This document shows positions 42,939 to 54,149 of a stretch of 64,000 nt of DNA, piece after piece. Origin of the DNA: Elephas maximus indicus (taxonomy: Eukaryota > Chordata > Mammalia > Proboscidea > Elephantidae). Each line of letters starts with the position of its first letter. Positions within the stretch are counted from its first letter, which is position 1. The notes below the pieces were generated by a model. It saw only the letters and a list, made by a program, of their open reading frames with translations, had not been told where the DNA came from and searched no databases. The translations under genes and the position numbers were made by a program. The stretch is from positions 20,369,001 to 20,433,000 of the forward strand of contig NC_064842.1 in the NCBI RefSeq assembly GCF_024166365.1. Reading direction: 5' to 3'.

Positions 42939-42984
42939 ATGAGCGATGTTACCATTGTGAAAGAAGGTTGGGTTCAGAAGAGGG
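42939..42984 (+). CDS. AKT3: AKT3, first coding exon (RAC-gamma serine/threonine kinase), partial
   Basis: AKT3 is the gamma isoform of the AKT/protein kinase B family, a PI3K-pathway kinase recruited to the membrane through its N-terminal PH domain and prominent in brain growth control. Only the first 46 coding bases are here: MSDVTIVKEGWVQKR plus the first base of the next codon. The residues T5, V12 and Q13 distinguish AKT3 from AKT1 (MSDVAIVKEGWLHKR) and AKT2 (MNEVSVIKEGWLHKR). They form the first strand of the PH domain. The start has A at -3 and no upstream ATG in the exon. The exon ends AGAGG(G)|GTAAGT, a near-consensus donor, leaving a phase-1 intron as in other AKT genes. The next exon lies beyond the window, over 21 kb downstream. 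Too short for ORF calling, but identification is firm. Confidence 0.96.
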
Positions 42985-43944
42985 GTAAGTGCTCCACAAA
43001 ACCGAAAACTACATGGTTGGTAAGACTGCTGAACAGTTAATGGTGTGCTGGAAATTGATGTTTTTTGTTTGCTTTTTGATGCTGTTAACAAAGTCAGTTG
43101 TGGCATGCTGTGTTCAGTAAAAGTGAAATGATATTTAACATATGTGTTAGGAATTTGCATGTTACTTAGGAATTTCTTTGTCGTTCTTGTTTTTAATAAT
43201 TTATAATGCAGTTGTGAAGCCAGGTTTGACTTTGTGATGTGTTGTGTGCATTCATGTTACAGAAAGTTAATATGGCATTTTCTGCATTTCTACAATGTGG
43301 CATAGTATCTTAAAAAGCTGATCTAATATCTAGAAAAGTATTTGTCCTGTATGCATTTGAAAACACGTAAATACATAAATAAAAGTATTTAATTACATTA
43401 AGCTGATTTGGGTGGTGGCAGGGGAAGGGCTTAAAAAGTAGTAAAGGGGGAAGGATTTGCCTACAAATTTAAGGACTAAACTATCTCATAAATTAGGTAA
43501 GTAAAGTCCTAAAATAGAAGGCCAGATAAGAAAAACTTTTCTTCAAATTTATATCTAGTTCCATAATTTTATTTCTCATAATCTAGTATTTCTTGTTCAC
43601 TCTTACTTTAGATAATTCAAATGCATCTTTTATTTTTTAATTAAAGGAAGAACACCTTAATATATAGCTTAGCTTATACTTTGTGAGATCATCTGCTTGT
43701 GTGGTCATCAATGTGTTTATTAGAAATCTAGAGTTTAGGTGAGTTGCTAGGCAACACACTAACAAATTCTTTACCCACATGCCCAAGGATGAGGACTACC
43801 CCATTTCCAGAATTTTTTAGTTCCTGTGTATCTATTGTCTGGTTAAAAGTTACCTCTTAGATATTGATTTTAGTATCATTTGAAGGCCTGTATTTAATAC
43901 CTATGCTGAAGAGTTGTCAGTAGTAAAGTGTGATTATGTGTTAC
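42985..43944. other. Start of AKT3 intron 2
   Basis: Opens with GTAAGTGCTCC. AT-rich intron with no repeat or exon I can name. The minus-strand ORF 42840-43160 is a shadow of the exon. Confidence 0.6.
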
Positions 43945-44700
43945 TGAGTTTTTGAAAATCAGCTTTGTAGAGGTATAATTTACATGCAGGGAAAGTGACC
44001 AGTTTTAATTGTGCAGTTTGATGAATTTCGACAAACGTAAAAACAGTTTTGTAACCAATATTACAGTTATATAGAGCATGCTCATGACCCACAAAAATTC
44101 CTTTGGTTCCCTTTTTAGTCAGCCCTCTTCCCTTAGTCCTAGCTTTCTGTTGCTACAGTTTTATTTTACTAGAGATTCACATAAATGGACTCGTATAGTA
44201 CCTAGTCCTTTGTGTCTGTTTGTCTTTCACCTAGTGTAATACTTTTGTGATCTACCCATGTTGTTGTGTAGATAAGTAGTTTGTTCCTTTTTATTGTTGA
44301 GTAGTAGTCCATTATCTGGATATACCACCATTTGCATATTTCTTTACCAGTTGATGGTCATTTGGGTTGTTTCCAATTTTTGACTACTCTGAATAAATCT
44401 GCTATGAACATTCGATTACGTATCTTTGTGTGCCAATATGTTTTCATTTTTCTTGGGTAATTACCTAGGGATGAAATGCTGGGTTGTATGGTAAGTGTAT
44501 GTTTAACTTTATAAGAAGTGTGTGTTTAAATTCATGAGAACTGCCAAACTGTATTACCAAGTGGCTGACCATTTGTATTGTTAAGTATCATTTCTTCCAC
44601 GTGCTGTTGTACTTTTGGAAAGCATTTTCAGATTTCAGTGCTATGTGAAGTTTATTTGTGGTGTTGCTTGTTTTTTAATTTGTCTATTTATATTATTTTT
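43945..44700 (-). mobile_element. L1 3' end, reverse (old)
   Basis: Classic reversed L1M wording: 'GAGGTATAATTTACATGCAG', 'GTTGAGTAGTAGTCCATTAT', 'GGGTTGTTTCCAATTTTTGA' and 'CTGCTATGAACATTCG'. Heavily diverged. Confidence 0.82.
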
Positions 44701-45780
44701 CCTACTTTGTTTTTTTTGGGGGGGTGGCAAATCACTTCAGCCTTCTGGAGTTTAACTGTACTGGTTTCTAAAGTCTGCTCACACGACTGTCTTGAGGATT
44801 AATTGAGATAATGGATGTGAACGTGCCTTGACAGTTCAAACACTACTGTAAGCTGTTCCCATCTCCACATTTTACCAAGCGTTAGGGTGGCTGTTGAGTC
44901 TATTTAATTAATTGTGTCTGGACTGAAATACCGTAACAGAAGGTTGGTATATAGTGCATAGAAGGCAGGAAAAGGCACAAATGAATAACAATTTGTGTGT
45001 TTCCCGCACTGGTCAGGGGAGGGGGTGTGTAATGACTCTGTGTGTGTGTGTGTTTATTTAGAGGATTAATGGCCATATAAAAATAAGAATTTGAATAGTA
45101 CACAAAACTATAAAATAACAAGTAAAAAAAATCTTTTTACCCTCTGCCTCTGTCAATTAGTTTCACTTTTCAAAGGTTACTATTTTAGACTTTTTCCATT
45201 TTTAATTCTTTTGCTGATTATTATCTAATATATGTGTGATTTTATATATTCTATTTTATATAGAATATTCTAAACTTTATTTTTTGGCCAATCAGTCTTA
45301 AGTAATCTAGTGTTTCCCCACTGTGAACAATGAAAAATTTAACTCTTAATACCTATTCTCCTTTTTTCTCACTGTCTTTGTTAGGTATATTTTTATTTTT
45401 ACTTTTTTTTTGGTTGCCTCATAGTTACAACTCTAATTCTTGGACACTTTAGAAAGTTTTTAGGTGTCATCTCTAAATATGCTACTTGGTACATAGAAAT
45501 CAGTGCCTGTCACCATCTCTACCTTGAATTCCTCACATTCCCTTGTCGACTTATGTTAGCTATAACGTTCATTTAATATTGACAAGGTTTAGCATAGTTG
45601 TATTTGTTGATTCTGAAAATCAATAAACAGTATTATGATTACATAAACAATACTGCTAAACGAAGCATTATGATGGGATCCATAATGGATTTCTTATACT
45701 GGATTTGTACTTAAGATCATCACATATCTTAGTTTGGCTTCTAGTTTGGACCATGACTTTGTTTTTCCTGGATTTTCTTA
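44701..45780. other. AKT3 intron 2; probable old LINE fragments
   Basis: T-rich reverse-LINE-like wording in places, for example 'TTGGTTGCCTCATAGTTACA', but no confident family. It contains a G-run and a short (GT)n at 45042-45053. Confidence 0.4.
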
Positions 45781-45826
45781 ATCGTTGGTTTTTTCCCTTA
45801 TTGGTAGAAGGGAAAAAACCAACGAT
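45781..45826. repeat. Perfect 19-bp hairpin
   Basis: ATCGTTGGTTTTTTCCCTT (45781-45799), an 8-base spacer, then AAGGGAAAAAACCAACGAT (45808-45826), its exact reverse complement. It lies in otherwise decayed intron DNA. Too short for a typical microRNA precursor. Confidence 0.9.
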
Positions 45827-45899
45827 CTTGTTCATCATATCCCTTGGTTATCCACCTTTTTAATCATACTATCTGTCAAAGCTGTAATATAAAACTGAC

Positions 45900-46547
45900 T
45901 TCTTTCTGGATCTGATGCACAGTTAATATTATGCTATTTAATTGCATTCTTGGACAAGCTCTATGCTTTCTTAGATCTCATGTTTGTCTTTTGTTCTGGA
46001 TTTCTTTTACGGTATTTCTAGAGTACTTTTTGAAGTAATTTTTTTTAGAACATGTGTGGGTACTTTTCAACACAATTTTTGAAATTATGTTTTCCACTTT
46101 CATACCAGGTTGATACCGTGGCTGGGTATAGAATTCAGGTTTAAAACAATTTTCCCTCAAAACTTTGAAGATTGCATTCCATTGCTTTTTAGTACCCAGT
46201 TTTACTTACAAGTTTTATGTTAATATGAATCATTTCTTTGTAAATAACCTGTTTTTTCCTCTGTAAGCTTTTTATATTGATGCCTCTTTATCCTTGAGGT
46301 TCCGAAGTTTAAGGAGGATGAGTTATAGTTCTTTCGATATTCATATAGTAAAGTATTTTTTGGGCCTTTGAATATGAGTATCTTTCTTCAGTTCCAGGAA
46401 ATCTGTATTTCTTTGATTATTTCTTCTCTTTCACTTTTTTTTTTTTTCCCCTGGAGCTTGATTTCCTTGAGTTTTTTCTCCCAGTCCTTTAATGAATTTT
46501 TTATTTCAGCTATTATTTTATATTTCAGGGAACTCTTCCTAGTTCAT
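45900..46547 (-). mobile_element. Degenerate LINE, reverse
   Basis: T-rich sequence with old reverse-L1 wording such as 'GGCTGGGTATAGAATTCAGG', 'GCATTCCATTGCTTTTTAGT' and 'TTCAGTTCCAGGAAATCTGT'. A similar block occurs at 54150-55135. Confidence 0.55.
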
Positions 46548-46742
46548 GGAGTCCCTGTGTGGTGCCTACGGTTAATACTCTTGCTCCTAACCCCAAGGTG
46601 GGTGGTTCAAGTCCACCCAGAGGTACCTTGAAGGAAAGAACTGGCCATCTCCTTCTGAAAGTCAGCCAAGAAGCCCCTGTGGAGCACAGTTCTACTCTGA
46701 CACACGTGGGGTTACCATGAGTCAAAATGGACTCAATTACAA
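46548..46742 (+). mobile_element. AfroSINE ('gagtccaccc' subfamily)
   Basis: GGAGTCCCTGTGTGGTGCCT head, 'TTGAAGGAAAGAACTGGCCA' middle and 'CCATGAGTCAAAATGGACTC' tail. Confidence 0.88.
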
Positions 46743-47582
46743 CTTTTTTTTTAAGTTTATAACCACCTGCTCTTATTTTATAGATACAATAACAGTCTTG
46801 AATCTTAGGACACTAACTAGATTTTATTTTTAAGTTTTTTTCTCTTCTTTGAGAGGAGAAATTTGTTTATTTTGATTCTTTTTTGGTCGTGTTAAGTTTT
46901 TTCAGGTGTCTGATGATCTGTTTGTCTGTTTATATTTACAAATGAAGAATTGAGTTTACTGGTAGTTTCATCTACTGTTTTGTAGGTCTTGCTACCAGCT
47001 CTGTGTATCCTCTTACCTACTTTTACAGTTTACTTGCTTTCGCTATGTTTATTACAAGTATCTCACTTGGTAAATGAGGATTTGTGATGGCAGTGTTTAT
47101 GATAATATTTAACCATATACTTGAAAGCATTAATTGAAATAGTAGGGGGAAACCTAATTTGGCATTTTTTTTTCTTCCACCATCCTAATTTATTCTTTTT
47201 GAGATTTACAGTATTATTTTAATGATTCTGGGTTGCAGTCAAGTAAATTTCAATATATACCAAATGTTGCTTGACTGTATTTTGTTTCAAAGAATTTTCT
47301 GCCTGTGTACCTGGGCAGGTTATTGCCACATGAACTTTGGTGTACTCTTTTGAAAAGAATTATGAGAATGTGTACCTTCTGTACCTCACAGTGTGGTCGA
47401 GATAATGTGTCTAGGAGTGTTTCTAAACTATGACATACTTTATGAATAGAAGGTATTAATGTAAAAAAACTATAATGTAACCCTTAGCTTGAATATTAGT
47501 CTTTTTTTCATAAAGCCTGTATTTATGAATGAGTTCTTGATAGCTCCTTTTCACATATAATGTCATTTTATTTGTACTTCTG
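46743..47582. other. AKT3 intron 2, no named feature
   Basis: AT-rich. Parts may continue the reverse LINE before the SINE. Confidence 0.45.
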
Positions 47583-47592
47583 ATGTGAATAA

Positions 47593-47751
47593 GGAAAATC
47601 TGGTGGCTTAGTGGTTAAGAGCTAAGGCTGCTAACCAAAAGGTTGGCAGTTTGAATCCACGAGGTGCTCCTTGGAAACTGCATGGGGCAGTTCTGCTCTG
47701 TCCTGTCGGGTTGCTATGAGTCAGAGTCAACTCAACGAAAATGGGTTTGTA
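47593..47751 (+). mobile_element. AfroSINE with 10-bp target duplication
   Basis: Exact ATGTGAATAA at 47583-47592 and 47752-47761. 'GAAAATCTGGTGGCTTAGTG' head and 'CTATGAGTCAGAGTCAACTC' tail. Confidence 0.93.
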
Positions 47752-47761
47752 ATGTGAATAA

Positions 47762-48822
47762 AGTGCTTCTCTGTAAATATTGTCCTGGAAAAGAAAGAAA
47801 GGACTTAAAGATAAATACTGATATTGTGTAGAGTATAACCTTGGTTATTACCAAAAAAACTTTTCCATACTTTGCTGGAGCGGTTGAAAAATGACAAGTA
47901 TTAATTGAGATAACACGTTATAGCATAGTATTGTTAGTGTTACAAATGAAAATAAATGAAACTTCATATAGTCAGCATGGAGTAAAGTATTGTCCTATAT
48001 TTTCCTCCGTGTTAGACCTAGGAGAGCAACTCACAGCCTGGCCGCACATCAGTGTAGGAGGTGCCTGTGTGTGTACTAAAGACTTAGGACATGGTCTTGT
48101 TCAAAGGCCAGTCTGTATGTCTATGCTAGGCTACTCTCAATCTCTAACCTAGATGCCAAAAATTTTGCTTTCTTAGAGTTTGTTCCCCTACAGATAGTGG
48201 TGATATTTACTTTGTGGAAATTATTTTATTATCCTGAATATTATTTATTTAGAATCCAAATAATTTAGAATCTAAGGTATTATTTGTGCATTATTAACGT
48301 GTGACTTTAGTTTAAAGGTCCTAAATGATGAAAATAAGTAAATTGCAATAATGTACATGAAGAGTTTATTATAATTTATATAAAATTTCATTTGCTTAAT
48401 AATACTGTTACTTAAGAACCTAAGTATTCACTTCTAAATGTGGAAGGTCAGTTCCTTCAGAACAAATTAAAATCTATAATGTATTTTTAAAAATAATATA
48501 TTTAGCTACATTTAAGTACAATTTGAAATCTTACCATTTTGGAATTGGTGCAAATCTAAGACACTGTTTTATCATCAAAAATGTTTTGATTGATGAAAAT
48601 GCTGCACGCGTACGTTCATTTCTTACGGTCTTTCTTACTAACAGGTGGAACTTTTGTGTTGTGTTCTGTTCTTTCTGTGTATCCACTTTGTGCGTTCAAT
48701 TAATTTTTTCCCTTAGTTTGCCTTTTACTTATGATTTCCAGTTGGGGGATGTCTATAAATTTTGTCCTTTTCATGGTATTTGTCATATATTCTATCATAT
48801 AGTTTGTTTAGATGAACTAGAG
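47762..48822. other. AKT3 intron 2, no named feature
   Basis: AT-rich intron. ORFs at 47931 and 48523 have no domain or splice context. Confidence 0.5.
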
Positions 48823-48968
48823 TGTTGTTGTTGTTGTTGTTAGGTGCCATCAATTCTGTGCCGTCTCATAGCAACCCTGTGCACAACAGAACAAAATGCT
48901 GCCCCTCTGGTGCCTCCTCAGAGTTGTTGGCTACGTTTGAGTCCAGTGTTGCAACTAGAGTGTTAGTA
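48823..48968 (-). mobile_element. RTE LINE 3' end, reverse
   Basis: (TTG)n start, 'GTTAGGTGCCATCAATTCTG', 'GTGCACAACAGAACAAAATG' and 'GTTTGAGTCCAGTGTTGCAA'. Parallel to 19058-19264, shorter. Confidence 0.78.
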
Positions 48969-49655
48969 GTTGCTAACTCCAAGTTGAAAATTTTAAAAGT
49001 CTGTGAGATATCCTAAAAAATAGCTTAATCCTGTTATGCAGAATATACTTAAATAACATAAAATCTGTGAGCTGTTTGTGTTTTAGTGTGTGATTGTTGT
49101 GGTTTCGTCAAATTTTACAAGTTTTCAGAACAGAATGCGCATTGTTTTTGGTCCTTACCTAAATTCAGGCCTTTCCTTCTCCTCTACTTTGTGTGTACTT
49201 GTATGCTTTTTTGTTCATGTTTTATTCACAGTATGACTTTAGAAATAATTTATACAGTGATTAAGGAGAAAGAAAATGACTACGATTTCCTGTTTACTAC
49301 CCGGCAGCCAGCTTTTTCCATAGAGCGTAAAGAGCTGCGGTAGTGACTCTGTAAACCACATGATAGATTAGAGAAGCTCGCTCTGACTGTTCAGGGTATA
49401 ATGGAGAATATACGTGGAAGGATTGCATTCATTTTCTAATGGCATCAAAACTCTGAGATTTGACTAGTGCTTTTACAATAATATAAAAATTGTTTTTTTA
49501 ACAATTTGAATATATTTGTTTTGAAAATTTTAACCAAAAGACAATGAAATGAAGAGACAACCATCAAATAATGACCAGCTTCCATATGCATTCTAAAGTT
49601 ATTTATGGAATTCTGAAGTTGCTGTGTTTCACACATACACACATACTTTCGTCCC
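48969..49655. other. AKT3 intron 2, no named feature
   Basis: Nothing that I can name. Confidence 0.5.
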
Positions 49656-51651
49656 TTCCCAATCAACACTTGTTTTTTGTGTGTTGACCTTGTATCTGTA
49701 GCCTTGCTAAATTTGCTTTTTAATTTTAGTAATTCCTTTTTAAGATTTTCTATACAGACAGTCGAGTCATCTGCCAAGAGCAACAGTTGTGCTGCTTCCT
49801 TTCCAATCTTTATATGTTTAATTTCTTTTTCTGGTCTTATTTCAGTGGCTAGGACCTCTAGTACGATTTGAGCAAAAGTCCTGAGAATGAATATTTTTGC
49901 CTTCTCATCTTATGGGGAAAGCATTCATTATTTCACCACTAAATGTCATGTTAGTTGTAAGTTTTTCCTTGCTGCCCGTTATCAGGCTGAGAAAGTTTCT
50001 TTCTGTTCCTAGTCTACTGAGAGGTTTTTATCTTGTGTGGGTGTTGGATTTTGTGGAAAATGTTTTTTTTTTTTCTTTTTTCTCTGCATCTATTGAAATG
50101 ACCATTTGGTTTTCCCCTTCATTTTGTTAATGTGGCGACTTTCTTTTATTGCTAGACTAAATCTCATTTGGTCATGATTTATTATCTTTTTAATGTATTA
50201 CCAGTTTTGATTTGCTAATATTTTGTTAAAGATTTTTTGCATTTATGTTTACTAGAGTATTGGCCTGTCATTTTCGTTTCAGGTTTGCATATCATGCTTA
50301 TATACTATAAGTAGGTTGGGAAGAGTTCCTCTTCTTCTATTTTTGATAAAAAAAGTATAAAATTGGTTTTATTTCTTCCTAAACTGTTTGATAAAATTCA
50401 CTAGTGAAGCCATCTGCCTAGATTTTTTTTTTTTGGGGTGGGGTGGGAAGATTTTTAAATAATAAATTTAATTTCTTTGATGGATGTAAGGCTCTTTATT
50501 TTGGGTAAGTTGTGCTTTTCAAGGTATTGTCTGTTTCTTTTCAGTTGTGGACTTTATGGGGCGTAAGATTCTCCTTCACGTTCCCTTTCTCTTTTAATGT
50601 CTTCAGAATCTGTAACGACATCTCCCTATTAAATCCTGATATTGGTAATTTCTGTTTTCTGTTCTTAATCAGTCCTGATAGGATTTAGCCATTTTATTAA
50701 TCTTTTCAGAGAACTTTTGTTTATTTTCTTTATCCTTATTTTCAATTTCATTACTTTTTGTTATGTTTATTCTTTCCATTTACCTTGGGTTTAAATTGCT
50801 TGTCTTTTTCTGGCTTCTTAAGGTAGAAACATTGATCATTTATTTTGAACCTTTCTTTTTTTCTAAGGTAAGCTTTCAAAGTTTTGAATTTATCTTACTG
50901 TGCTGCTTAACTCTATCCCACAAGTTTTAATATAATGTATTTTCACTATCATTTAGTACGGATTTTTAAAAAAATTTTCCTTTGGTTTCTTCTTTGACTC
51001 GTGTTATTTAGAACAGTTTTTTAATTTCCAAATTTATAGCAGTTTTCTAGATATATTTAGTGTTACTGATTGCTATTTTTTAGTTGAGTATAGTTATGGA
51101 ACATGCTATAAGATTTCAGTTTTCTGAAATTTTTTGTGACTTTTTTTATGGTCCAGGATATGTTCTATCTTAATTTTCTGCTGTTGTGGGTGTACTGTTT
51201 TATGAATGTGAATTAGGTCAAAATTGATAGTTAATCATATCTTCTATAGCTTTACTGATTTTTTTTTCTCTAGTTCTATCAGTTACTGAGAAGACAGGTG
51301 GAATTTCCAACTATGTTAATTTTTCTTTCTCCCTTTAGTTCTGCCTACTTTGCTTTATATATTTGGAAGTTCTTATCAGATGAATTCATATTTATGACTT
51401 AAATTTTCTTGATGAATTGAATGTTTTATTTTTATGTAATGTTCGTCTTTATCTCTGGTAATGCTGTGTCTTGATGTTCAATGTGTCTAATATTAATATA
51501 AGCAGTCCAGCTTTTTTTCTGCTTACTGTTTGCATCTTACATCTTTTTCAAACATCCCTTTTACTTTTGGCCTATCCATGTCTTGTATTTAAAGTGCCTC
51601 TCTGGAAGGCAGCATATTGTTGGGTCTTAACTTTTTTCCAACTCGACGGCA
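49656..51651 (-). mobile_element. L1 ORF2/ORF1 region, reverse (about 2 kb, decayed)
   Basis: Continuous reversed L1 wording: 'TGTATCTGTAGCCTTGCTAA', 'TTTCCTTGCTGCCCGTTATC', 'GGCCTGTCATTTTCGTTTCA' and 'TTCTATCAGTTACTGAGAAG'. It continues past the insertion at 51652 to about 52765. Many stops on the coding strand. Confidence 0.8.
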
Positions 51652-52478
51652 ACAGGCTTTTAGGTGAAAGTTTACACAGTAAATTAGGTTCCCATTTAGC
51701 CATTTTTGTACAGATTGTTCCGTGACATTGTTTACAGTTTTCACAATGTGTCAGCATTCTCATTGTTTCTATTCTGTTTGTTCTGCTTCCATTGATTTAG
51801 CTTCCCAGCCCCGCCTTGCCTTCTCATCTTTGCTTTTGGGTAAATGTTGACTGTTTGGTCTCATATAGTTGGTTATTTAAGGGAGCATATTACTCATAGG
51901 TGATATTATTTTATAAGCCAATCTATTATTTGACTGAAAGGTGACCTCCAGGAGTGTCTTCAGTTCCAAGGTCAAAGACTCTCTTAGAGTGATAATCTTG
52001 GGGGTTCCCCTAGTCTCTATCAGTCCAGTAAGTCTGGCCTTTTTTAGGAATTTGAATTTTATTCTACAATTTTCTCCCAATCTATCTGAGAGCTTCTATT
52101 GTCTCCCTGGTCATAATGGTCAGTAGTGGTAGCCGGGTACCATCTAGTTCTTCTGGTCTCAAGGTAGAAGAGGCTGTGGTTTCTGTGAACTGTTAGTCGT
52201 GTGGACTAGTTTATTCTTTGAGTCTTTGGTTTCTTTCATTCTCTTTTGCTTTAGATGAGTAGAGACCAATAGGTGTGTCTTAGGTGCCTGCTCACAAGCT
52301 TTTAGACCCCAGACGCTACTCACTAAACTAGGATGTAGAGCGTTATCTTTATAAATCATGTTGTGCCAGTTGACTGAGTTATCCCACGAGACTATGGTCC
52401 TAAGTCTTTTAAGCCAGTAAACCAGTGCTGTAAGGTGTTTGGATATGTCTGGAAAGTCTCTGTAATTGTGCTCCCTGT
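51652..52478 (-). mobile_element. L1-type 3' end nested in the older L1, reverse
   Basis: 'AGGTGAAAGTTTACACAGTA' start, 'ATTTGACTGAAAGGTGACCT', 'GTAGCCGGGTACCATCTAGT' and 'CTTTTAGACCCCAGACGCTA'. Same family as 12207 and 21115. It sits between 'CAACTCGACGGCAACAGG' (an AfroSINE-tail-like scrap at 51638) and another at 52480. Confidence 0.68.
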
Positions 52479-52479
52479 G

Positions 52480-52512
52480 TATGAGTTGGAATCTACTTGA
52501 TGGCAGTGGGTG
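52480..52512 (+). mobile_element. AfroSINE tail fragment
   Basis: 'TGAGTTGGAATCTACTTGAT' followed by GGCAGTGGGT. About 33 bases only. Confidence 0.7.
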
Positions 52513-52765
52513 ACACGTATGTGCTTTATTACCTGTATGAATATATTTGCAGCATACTCAAACGTGGTTTTACTTTTTTTTTTTCTTACTGGACAGTTTT
52601 TGTCTATTTAAAGTGTGTTTAGTCCATTATCATTGATATGATTGGGTTTTAATCTGTTGTCTTGCTCCATTTTCTGTTTATCCTATGTTTTCTTTGATCC
52701 TTTGTTACTACTTTCTTACCTTCTTTTGGATCGAGTGTATTAATGTTTCATTTTTATCTCCACAT
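52513..52765 (-). mobile_element. Old reverse L1, continued
   Basis: 'TTTAGTCCATTATCATTGAT' and 'GATTGGGTTTTAATCTGTTG' are standard reversed L1 wording, continuing the L1 split at 51652. Confidence 0.65.
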
Positions 52766-52772
52766 TGGCTTA

Positions 52773-52946
52773 CGGAAACCCTGGTGGCTTAGTGGTTAAG
52801 CACTAGGGCTGCTAACCAAAAGGCTGGCGGTTCGAATCCATCAGACACTCCTTGGAAACACTATGGAGCAGTTCTACTCTGTCCTCTAGGGTTTGCTATG
52901 AGTCGGAATTGACTTGACGGCAGCAGGTTTTGTTTTATTTTTAAAC
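52773..52946 (+). mobile_element. AfroSINE with 7-bp target duplication
   Basis: TGGCTTA at 52766-52772 and 52947-52953. 'GGAAACCCTGGTGGCTTAGT' head and 'CTATGAGTCGGAATTGACTT' tail. Near consensus. Confidence 0.92.
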
Positions 52947-52953
52947 TGGCTTA

Positions 52954-53452
52954 TGAACTATGCCTCTTATTTAAAATTAAAAATATATATACAGTTATTG
53001 TTGATATGGTTGAATTTAGGCTTAATAGTAACTATTTGTTACTTTTATTTGTCTCATTAAAAAAAATTCTCTGTTCGTCCTTTCTTGATTCTTTTGGGTT
53101 AATTGATTTCTTAGCATTCCACTTAAATTCCTCTTTAGCAGGCATTTTCAGTGGCGTCAGTGGCGGTGGTATCGTTCCCAGTGTAGCAAAAATTTGTTCA
53201 TGGTGGGGGCTTAGGTGTAAAAAACTTAGATATTACAGTGGTTTGTGTCTCATCAAAGGGCCACATTATATAAACAGATATACAGTATATCTGTGAGAAT
53301 AACATTTTATATGGGTGGCAGAGCAATTAGGAAGAAAAAGTCTAAAAAGGCTTCTTAGGTGGGCGCTAATGGAAAATGGTTTTAGAAACACTGCTCTGTC
53401 ATCGTTTTAGCTATACCTCTTTGCATTGCTTTTTTAGTGGTGGTTCTAGAGC
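52954..53452. other. AKT3 intron 2, no named feature
   Basis: AT-rich intron, no feature I can name. The 96-codon ORF at 53006 has no recognised domain. Confidence 0.5.
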
Positions 53453-53735
53453 AGTGGTTTTCAACCCAGATTATTTTGCTCCCCAGGGGATATTTGGCAA
53501 TGTCTGAAGATATTTATAGGGTTGCTATGAGTCAGAATTGACTCGACGGGAATGGGTTTGGTTTTGAAGCTATTTTTGATTGCTGTAATTAAGAATGGGT
53601 ATGCCACTGGCATCTAGTGGGTAGAGGCCAGGGATCCTGCTAAACATTCTATAACGCACAGACAGGATAGCGCCCAACACCAAAGAGTTACCTTGTCTAA
53701 AATGTCAGTAGTGCCATGGTTGAGAAACCTTGCCC
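53453..53735 (+). mobile_element. hAT-Charlie (MER5-class) DNA transposon
   Basis: Starts CAGTGGTTTTCAACCCAG and ends 'ATGGTTGAGAAACCTTG', giving inverted termini. The interior ('GGCATCTAGTGGGTAGAGGC', 'GGGATCCTGCTAAACATTCT') matches the familiar MER5-type non-autonomous element. Interrupted by a SINE tail at 53516. Confidence 0.82.
53516..53565 (+). mobile_element. Severely 5'-truncated AfroSINE (about 50 bp)
   Basis: Only the tail ('GCTATGAGTCAGAATTGACT'), between GAAGATATTT (53506-53515) and GAAGCTATTT (53566-53575), a 10-bp duplication with one mismatch. It shows that tail fragments here arise by truncated insertion. Confidence 0.88.
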
Positions 53736-54149
53736 TTGGGGTTACATTATGAATCCTTAATTTATCATACTGTATAATGGGTTAAGAGTATACTAATTCA
53801 TGTAAAATATATACCTTTATCAGACCATAGTTCTTTTTACTCCCACACCCCAAATTGTTGTGCTATTCTTATTCTTGTTATATATATATTACATCTACAT
53901 ATGTTATAAACCCTACAATATAATGCTCTATTTTTTGCTTCAAATAGTCATACATATTTTAAAGAAAATAACAGCAGGAAGACTATAGCATTTTATATTT
54001 ATATATAGACATTTACAATTTTTTGATTTCATCGCTTCTTCCTATTGATTTATGTTTCTATGTGATAGTTTTCTTCAGTCTGAAGCTCTTTAGGATTTTT
54101 TTAAGAGAAGATCTGTTGGTGACTGATACCCTCATTTTTTGTTCATCGT
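53736..54149. other. AKT3 intron 2, no named feature
   Basis: AT-rich, with a (TA)n-like stretch near 53880. Confidence 0.45.

Noticed and set aside
45781..45826. A microRNA precursor
   Set aside because: The 46-base hairpin with perfect arms is shorter than a normal pre-miRNA stem-loop and there is no flanking lower stem.
48821..48842. (GTT)n microsatellite as an independent feature
   Set aside because: It is the reversed (AAC)n tail of the RTE 3' end that starts there.
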